In this document: in pieces, positions 12,961 through 18,385 of the stretch
Layout: every line of letters starts with the position of its first letter
Numbering within the stretch: position 1 is the stretch's first letter
Source of the DNA: CAZGRP01 sp964527995
GTDB taxonomy: Bacteria > Zhuqueibacterota > Zhuqueibacteria > Oceanimicrobiales > CAZGRP01
Length of the DNA: 18,385 bases
Reading direction: 5' to 3'
Assembly (NCBI GenBank): GCA_964527995.1
Contig: CAZGRP010000076.1
Location: forward strand, 1-18,385
The notes under the pieces: generated by a model
Database searches by the model: none
The model's input: the letters and a program-made list of their open reading frames with translations, nothing else
What the model was told of the DNA's origin: nothing
Position numbers and translations under genes: made by a program

Positions 12961-14777
12961 TCACACCGAGCTCAGGTATCGATGCACGTACATGACCGCC
13001 ATCGATCCCTCTCCCACCGCCGAAGCAACGCGTTTCACCGAGCCGTGCCGAACGTCGCCTGCCACAAAAACCCCCGGAACGCTGGTCTCGAGCAAGAAGG
13101 GCTGGCGATTCTGTTGTTTGAACGCTACGGCGGCGCCATTCACCAGCGCATCCATCCCTGACAGGATGAACCCGTGCTGATCGCGGGCGACCGCACCGCC
13201 GAGCCAATCCGTGTGCGGCATGGCGCCGATGAGGATGAAAAGCGCACTCGCTTCGACTGTCTCCAGTTTGTGCCCGTCATCGCGGGCGAGCACGAGCTTC
13301 TCGAGTCGCGCCGANNNNNNNNNNNNNNNNNNNNNNNNNNNNNNNNNNNNNNNNNNNNNNNNNNNNNNNNNNNNNNNNNNNNNNNNNNNNNNNNNNNNNN
13401 NNNNNNNNNNNNNNTCTCCAGTTTGTGCCCGTCATCGCGGGCGAGCACGAGCTTCTCGAGTCGCGCCGAACCGATTGCCTCCCGTGCCACCGTCCTCGTC
13501 CACACCTGGATGTTGTCCGTCGCGCCGATCTGGTCGATCAGATATTGCGACATGCTGCTGGCCAGCGATTCGCCGCGGACGAGCATGATGACGTTCTTGG
13601 CGTATCTGGAGAAGTACATCGCTGCCTGGCCTGCCGAATTGGCACCACCAACAATGTAGACGTCCTGCCCCTTCACCGATTCGCCTTCGGTCATGGCGGC
13701 CCCGTAATAGACGCCGGCTCCGGTGAGCTGGTCGATTCCTTTGGCCTGGAGCCGGCGGTAGGAAACCCCTGTGGTGATGAGCAGTGCGCGGCAGCACAGC
13801 TCGCTGCCATCGCCCAGCTTCACGCTGCGGGTCGGTCCTTTTGCAGTGAGCTCCACCACTTCCTGTGCCGTCAAGATCTCGACACCGAACCGTCGTGCCT
13901 GGCTTACGGCCCGGCGTGCCAGCTCCCCGCCGGACAAGCCTCCCGGAAAGCCGAGATAGTTCTCGATGCGAGAGCTCATTCCCGCCTGCCCTCCGGCAGC
14001 ATGCCGTTCGACAACCAGGGTACGCAGACCTTCCGAAGCGCCATAGACCGCCGCAGCCAGCCCCGCAGGACCGGCGCCAACAACGATGAGATCATAGAAG
14101 GGTTGATCCGCGCTGGTTTGCAGCCCCACCCGCTCGGCGATCTCGCGGTTCTCCGGCTTCTGGAGAACGGAGCCGTCCGGGAAGAAAAGCGACGGCAATT
14201 TCAGCTTCTGCTTGCCAGAGATTTCGATGAGCTGTCGCGCCTCTTCGTTTATCTCGGGATCGAGCCACAGGTAGGGGATACTGTTACGTGCCAGGAAATC
14301 CTTCACCCGGTGTGAGGCCGGGTCCCACTGGTTGCCGACGACGCGGATGCCCTCAAACGGCGGGAGGTGGGTCGCCTGCCAGTCGTCGAGCAGGTCATTC
14401 AGGACGGGATAGAGTTTCTCTTCCGGTGGGTCCCACGGTTTGAGAAGATAATGGTCGATCTGGACCTGATTGATGGCACGGATGGCCGCATCGGTGTCCG
14501 CATAGGCCGTCAGCAGAACCCGCCGCGCTTCCGGATAGAGTTCGATGCCTCGTTCGAGAAACTCCACACCCGTCATCTTCGGCATGCGTTGATCGACAAC
14601 AAAGAGCGCTGCCGGCTCATCACGCCGCTTTAGCTCCTTGAGCAGCTCCAGGGCGATCTGACCAGAATCGGCGCGCACGATGCGATACTCGCCCGCGTAG
14701 TTCTTCCTGAGGTCGCGTTCGATGGCACGCAGCACATTCGTATCGTCGTCGAGTGTCAGGATAAAGGGTTTCGCCAT
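12961..14777 (-). CDS. Response regulator fused to thioredoxin-reductase-like flavoprotein (interrupted by an assembly gap)
   Basis: Residues 1-130 are a receiver domain with the acidic pocket DDD (10-12), phospho-acceptor Asp62 in VVDQRMP, Thr90 and Lys113. Residues about 143-220 look like a small thioredoxin/glutaredoxin-like fold. From 228 there is an FAD/NAD(P)H oxidoreductase of the thioredoxin reductase type: VVGAGPAG (232-239), an NAD(P)-site VGGANSAGQAA (376-386), and GDVRHGSVKRVASAVGEG near the end. The CxxC redox pair of classical TrxB is absent; the matching site reads VYYGAAMTEG. This is a known fusion family, usually partnered with a PAS histidine kinase as here. The N run (13315-13414) splits the frame. 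Removing it with one 55-bp copy gives 553 residues in frame. Start ATG 14777 follows GGGAGAT, 47 bases after the kinase gene. Confidence 0.9.
13260..13469. other. Scaffold gap with unmerged 55-bp overlap
   Basis: Positions 13260-13314 and 13415-13469 are the same 55 bases (TCTCCAGTTTGTGCCCG... to ...TCGCGCCGA), flanking exactly 100 Ns. This is what is left when two contigs that overlap by 55 bases are joined with a default gap. The gene around it becomes one open frame (1662 bp with stop) when 155 bases are removed. The duplication and the gap should not be read as biology. Confidence 0.9.
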
Positions 14778-14824
14778 GGTTTATCTCCCATCTACTTTTC
14801 GAAGCTTCAAATGTGCATCAGCGT

Positions 14825-17065
14825 TTAGCGTGAGCAGGAGCCGGCTCTCTCTCCTCGAACTTCCTTCCGATCCGTGCTTGCGATCGGCACGCGAACCCGG
14901 AAAACCGTTTCTCCCGGTCGGGAACGGAAATCGATTTGCCCACCACAGCGATTGGTCACGATTCTCCGGACCACGTCCAGTCCGAGGCCCGTTCCCAGGC
15001 CCACATCCTTGGTCGTGAAGAAAGGATCGAAGATCCGGGGCTGGATTTCCTCCGGTATTCCGGGGCCGTTGTCGGCAATTTCAACCGTCACACGATCATC
15101 TTCTCGATAGGTGCGGATGGTCAGAGTACCCTGATTTCCCATCGCATCGATGGCGTTGTCGACGAGATTGGTCCACACCTGGTTGAGCTCGCTGCCTTCG
15201 ACCTGAATCTGTGGCAGATCGCGATCGTACCGACGTACGACCTCCACGCCCTTTTTCAGCTTGTGCCCCAGGATCTTGAGTGTGTCTTCAATTCCCTGGT
15301 GGATGTCCACCTCCTGCAGGGGCGCTCGATCCATGTGGGAGTAGGATTTGACCACGTTCACCAGGTCTGAGATGCTGCGTGTGCTCTGCGCCACAACACC
15401 GGCGAGCTCATGAACGGCGAGGTCGCGGCATAGCCAGACCAGCACCATCGGAAGAATGTCCGCTGGAAGTGCAACAGCGATGGCATCGAGACTTTCCTGC
15501 TGAATCCCGGCGTTGCCCAGAACCGACGCCATCCATCCGGCATCGTGGGCGCCATGCGCTTCGAGCCAATGCCAGAGTTCCTCCTCACGGTCGCTCGCTT
15601 CCAGGGGGGAGAGCACGACCGGTGCACTGGAACGCTCGCGGAATTCGCGAGACCATTCGGTTATGGTGTCCCAGAGCTTCGGTTCGAGACACAGCCGTGC
15701 CAGCTTGGTGCTGGCCGATTGCAACTCGTCAAATGCTTCCACCAGTTGGCTTGCTGCGCGTCCGGCGGCGGCTGCCGGATTGTTGAGCTCGTGCGCAAGA
15801 CCGGCGGAAAGCTTACCGAGCGCGGCCATTTTCTCGGTTTGCCGCAGCTCCTCCTCGACTCGCCGCCGCTCGCTGATATCGACAAAGGTCACGACGCATC
15901 CGACCAGATCGCCGTCCCGTTCCACCGGGTACGACCAGTACTCGGCCGGAAAAGAGGAACCATCGGCGCGAAACATCACCTCGTCGTCGACATGCGCGCC
16001 CTTGTGATCGCGGAAAGCCTGGTAGATGCGGCATTCCTCCACCGGATACGGCTCGCCGGTCGGGCGCGTATGGTGCACCAGGTTGTGCATATGCTGGCCG
16101 AGGAGCGCGCCGGCCCTTTCGTAGCCCAGCAGTTTCGCACAGGATGGGTTCGCGAAGGTGCAGTTGCCGTCGAGGTCGACGCCGTAGATACCCGCGCCAG
16201 TGGAGTTCAGTAGCAATCGAACCAGTTCGTCGGCCTGCCGCAGGGCGCGCTCCGCCTGCTTCTGTTCGGTGACGTCCATACCGTACACAAAAACCACATC
16301 GCCCTCGAAGTCACGGCGGTGCGTGAAAAGATAGTCCCGGCCCTCGACGCACTTGTCCAGCACCACCGGCTCCCTGGCTTCCAGGATGCGGCCCCAGGCG
16401 TTCTCGATGTCTGAACAGACATCTTGCCAGCGCCGGCCGACGAGCTCTGCGCCGAACACCTGGCGGGCCGTCGTATTGGCCATCTGCACGATTCCTTTGC
16501 GGTTAAGGCGTAGGACCGGGCCGGGGTTCATATCCGGGAAACTGGCCGCCTCGGCCAGGGCGGCGGCCTGCTCGGCAAGCAACTCCTCGTTGCGCCGCCG
16601 CTCGCTGATATCGACGAAAGTAACCACACACCCGACCAGCTCGCCGTCGCGCTCCACCGGATACGACCAATACTCGGCCGGAAAAGAGGTGCCATCAGCA
16701 CGAAACATCAGCTCGTCGTCGACGTGCGTGCCCCTGTGCTCGCGGAACGCCTGGTAGATGCAGCACTCCTCCACCGGGTACGGTTTGCCGTTTGGGCGCG
16801 TGTGGTGCACCAGATTGTGCATGTGCTGGTCGAGGAGCTGATCGACGCGCTCGTAGCCGAGCAGCTTCACACAAGCCGGGTTCGCAAACGTGCAGTTGCC
16901 GTCCAGATCGACGCCGTAGATGCCCTCGCCGGTCGAGTTCAGCAGGAGTCGAACCAGTTCATCGCTGGCGATTTCACCCCCGGCCGGCGACCGGCGCGGG
17001 GCGGCCGTCTTCATAGCACGTCCCTTCTTGCCCGCGCCGGCTTGCTTTTCCACACCTTTTGCCAT
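14825..17065 (-). CDS. Triple-PAS sensor histidine kinase
   Basis: From the ATG at 17065 (AGGTGA upstream) the protein has 746 residues; an upstream ATG at 17128 would run into the preceding gene. There is no membrane segment, so it is probably cytosolic. PAS1 (residues about 35-158) and PAS3 (about 279-402) are near copies. Each contains NSTG.GIYGVDLDGNCTFAN, HNLVHHTRP, PAEYWSYPVERDG and VTFVDISERRR. PAS2 (about 175-270) differs. The dimerisation/phospho-acceptor box is KLSAGLAHELNNPAAAAG (His425). An unusual 170-residue helical stretch separates it from the ATPase domain, which has the N box NLVDNAIDAM, G1 DNGPGIPEE, F box FDPFFTTK and G2 GLGTGLGL. It should phosphorylate the receiver of the flavoprotein encoded next. 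The gene starts 7 bases after the hydrolase stop, so all three are one operon. Confidence 0.93.
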   Translation of the reverse strand: MAKGVEKQAGAGKKGRAMKTAAPRRSPAGGEIASDELVRLLLNSTGEGIYGVDLDGNCTFANPACVKLLGYERVDQLLDQHMHNLVHHTRPNGKPYPVEECCIYQAFREHRGTHVDDELMFRADGTSFPAEYWSYPVERDGELVGCVVTFVDISERRRNEELLAEQAAALAEAASFPDMNPGPVLRLNRKGIVQMANTTARQVFGAELVGRRWQDVCSDIENAWGRILEAREPVVLDKCVEGRDYLFTHRRDFEGDVVFVYGMDVTEQKQAERALRQADELVRLLLNSTGAGIYGVDLDGNCTFANPSCAKLLGYERAGALLGQHMHNLVHHTRPTGEPYPVEECRIYQAFRDHKGAHVDDEVMFRADGSSFPAEYWSYPVERDGDLVGCVVTFVDISERRRVEEELRQTEKMAALGKLSAGLAHELNNPAAAAGRAASQLVEAFDELQSASTKLARLCLEPKLWDTITEWSREFRERSSAPVVLSPLEASDREEELWHWLEAHGAHDAGWMASVLGNAGIQQESLDAIAVALPADILPMVLVWLCRDLAVHELAGVVAQSTRSISDLVNVVKSYSHMDRAPLQEVDIHQGIEDTLKILGHKLKKGVEVVRRYDRDLPQIQVEGSELNQVWTNLVDNAIDAMGNQGTLTIRTYREDDRVTVEIADNGPGIPEEIQPRIFDPFFTTKDVGLGTGLGLDVVRRIVTNRCGGQIDFRSRPGETVFRVRVPIASTDRKEVRGERAGSCSR

Positions 17066-17072
17066 GTCGCAT

Positions 17073-17732
17073 TCACCTGCCGTTGGTGCGCATGGCCTTG
17101 ACGGCGTCATCCGTGGACAGCACCGCATTGGCCATGAATCCGAAATTGACCATGGCGGCCTGGTAGCCGTCGCCCAGTTCCGGGTGGCGGGCGCCAGCCG
17201 TCGCGTCCTTCACCACGGCCACCTCGAAGCCCTGCTCGAGCAATTCACGCAAATGGGCCTCGACACAGAGGTTGGCCGACATGCCGGCCAGGATGATCTT
17301 GTTGATGTTGCGCTTGCGGAGCTGCAGGGCCAGGTCGTTGTTCTCCGGACCGTAGACCTTGTGCGGGTTGCACACAACGGTTTTGCCGTCTTCTATGTAC
17401 GCCTTGTAGCGTTCGAACCAGTCAGCACCGGAACCGGAGAAACCGTCGAGGCTCAACGCGCCGCTGCGGTCGAACATGTGGATCTCATGCATCATCGCTT
17501 CCACCGTGCCACCGAACTGCCAGCCGTGGTCCGTGGGATAGTAGTAATGCGGCGAAACGAAGACCTCGAAGCCGTTCTCCTTGGCAGCCTTGAACAGCCG
17601 CTCGATGTTCTCGACGGTCCTGTTCTCTTTCACGCTGTCGCCGACCAGTTGCCAGGTGACGCCCTTCTCACTGAGAAAGTCATTCTGCGGGTCAGTAACC
17701 ACCACAGCAGTGTCATTCTTGTTAATCTCCAT
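17073..17732 (-). CDS. Isochorismatase-like cysteine hydrolase
   Basis: This 219-residue cytosolic protein belongs to the isochorismatase/nicotinamidase superfamily. The catalytic triad is visible: Asp14 in VVTDPQNDFL, Lys125 in CNPHKVYGPENNDL, and Cys156 in AGMSANLCVEAHLRELLEQGF. The GMSANLCVE signature favours a cysteine hydrolase of amides (biuret or nicotinamide style) over true isochorismate hydrolysis, but the substrate cannot be read. The ATG at 17732 has a perfect AAGGAGGT site. It leads the operon with the histidine kinase and receiver-flavoprotein genes, which suggests a redox or stress link. That is inference. Confidence 0.92.
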   Translation of the reverse strand: MEINKNDTAVVVTDPQNDFLSEKGVTWQLVGDSVKENRTVENIERLFKAAKENGFEVFVSPHYYYPTDHGWQFGGTVEAMMHEIHMFDRSGALSLDGFSGSGADWFERYKAYIEDGKTVVCNPHKVYGPENNDLALQLRKRNINKIILAGMSANLCVEAHLRELLEQGFEVAVVKDATAGARHPELGDGYQAAMVNFGFMANAVLSTDDAVKAMRTNGR

Positions 17733-18385
17733 GATCCTACCTCCTTAGCTTGTGTGATTGTTGAAGAAGAGTAGTAGGTACCGTAATGCTTGCCCATCTG
17801 CTCTGGGCTCACAGCAATGGTCTCCTCAACGACGAGCGGGACACCGTAGATTCTGTATTCCTCAGGGTTCGTTGTCCGATCCACGGTTTCCAGGAAAACA
17901 AACCAGCGGTTATCCACTGTGGACAATTGCTCAGAGCTTTTGATTTGGCGGAGCCAAATCAGGGTGGTCTCGTCGATGAGATAACCGATGTGCGGCATCT
18001 CAACTCTGCCGTTTTGCCATTTGGAAACCCAGCCGGTGATGCCCATTTCACGGCTGTAGACATTGATGGCGATATCAGCCAGACCGCGCCGCAGCTTTTC
18101 CTCAACCCGATGGAAACCCGTAAGGCCATATTGTGACAGGCTGACGAGCTGAATCCATTGACCATCTCGGAAGTAGGCCGTTTGCCAAACGTGGTACCGA
18201 GGGGCGCCGTTGCTCCAGATGCCGCTCCATCGACGCGTCCAGGGAGCGAAAACGTCCTGTCCTGCTATCCGACGCGCACTTTCGTGAGGTTTGGAGAAGG
18301 TCTCACGCAAGTGCTCTGGGTCCAGAGCCCTGCCATTGGGAAAGCTTATCACCAGTTGCGCGAGTGCCTCGGCGTGTTCAGCCAC
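17630..18385 (-). CDS. Unrecognised protein, 5' end cut by the window edge
   Basis: The frame runs from the right edge for 251 residues. The first codon is GTG but the true start may lie outside. The sequence is rich in aromatic residues (RYHVWQTAYFRDGQWIQLV, SREMGITGWVSKWQNGR, YRIYGVPLVVEET) with no membrane segment, and I do not recognise a family. The last 34 codons overlap the cysteine hydrolase gene by 103 bases and look non-native (TRMTLLWWLLTRRMTF). The real protein probably ended near 17735-17760. A small frameshift near the TACTACTCTTCTTC stretch would give a stop at about 17744, just before the hydrolase ribosome binding site. It could be the gene upstream of the redox operon. Confidence 0.5.
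   Translation of the reverse strand: MAEHAEALAQLVISFPNGRALDPEHLRETFSKPHESARRIAGQDVFAPWTRRWSGIWSNGAPRYHVWQTAYFRDGQWIQLVSLSQYGLTGFHRVEEKLRRGLADIAINVYSREMGITGWVSKWQNGRVEMPHIGYLIDETTLIWLRQIKSSEQLSTVDNRWFVFLETVDRTTNPEEYRIYGVPLVVEETIAVSPEQMGKHYGTYYSSSTITQAKEVGSWRLTRMTLLWWLLTRRMTFSVRRASPGNWSATA

Noticed and set aside
13174..14315. Plus-strand frames spanning the N run
   Set aside because: They are antisense shadows of the receiver-flavoprotein gene and contain Ns.

Overview
The window looks like a scaffold of an uncultivated, moderately high-GC bacterium: it carries a 100-N scaffold gap, sigma70-type promoters (TTGACA-N17-TATATT) and strong AGGAGG ribosome binding sites. I cannot name the phylum from sequence alone. 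Nearly all genes read leftwards on the minus strand. The plus strand carries only remnants of group II introns and perhaps one tiny ORF.

Layout, left to right. 1-2333: a secreted multi-repeat FG-GAP/VCBS protein, cut by the left edge. 2403-2637: its promoter and long leader, which resemble the 5' ends of two integron-integrase remnants. 2803-2925: a group II intron reverse-transcriptase fragment (+). 2970-4202: NhaA antiporter. 4442-5311: alpha/beta hydrolase. 5405-5841: integron-integrase remnant B with its promoter and leader. 6166-8609: a three-gene operon (membrane protein, ICMT-like methyltransferase, cysteine-rich membrane ferredoxin). 9267-9377: a 36-residue lysine-rich protein. 9849-10080: the 3' end of a group IIC-like intron (+). 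10111-10505: a broken SnoaL-like lipoprotein. 10549-11889: an integron gene cassette carrying a Gfo/Idh/MocA oxidoreductase and its attC. 11896-12817: integron-integrase remnant C with promoter and leader. 12961-17732: a redox-signalling operon (cysteine hydrolase, PAS histidine kinase, response regulator fused to a thioredoxin-reductase-like flavoprotein). 17630-18385: an unrecognised protein, cut by the right edge.

The most interesting part is the decayed integron at 9.8-12.8 kb. The oxidoreductase cassette has matching ends: GTTGTGCGG at its 5' junction and CCGCACAAC at the start of its attC. The integrase beside it is broken by a large internal deletion. The cassettes lie downstream of the integrase in the same direction, the arrangement of 'reverse integrase' integrons. 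A group IIC-like intron end lies in the opposite orientation next to the second cassette, as expected for introns that target attC sites. A second integrase remnant (B) and a second intron fragment flank the hydrolase-nhaA pair, so the same layout may occur twice.

Three loci (A, B, C) share an arrangement of promoter, GCCAG/CTGGC hairpin and conserved leader blocks ending in a start codon. At B and C it precedes integrase remnants. At A it now lies in front of the VCBS gene.

The N gap inside the thioredoxin-reductase gene is very probably an assembly artefact. A 55-bp sequence is present on both sides, and removing one copy plus the Ns restores a single in-frame protein of 553 residues.
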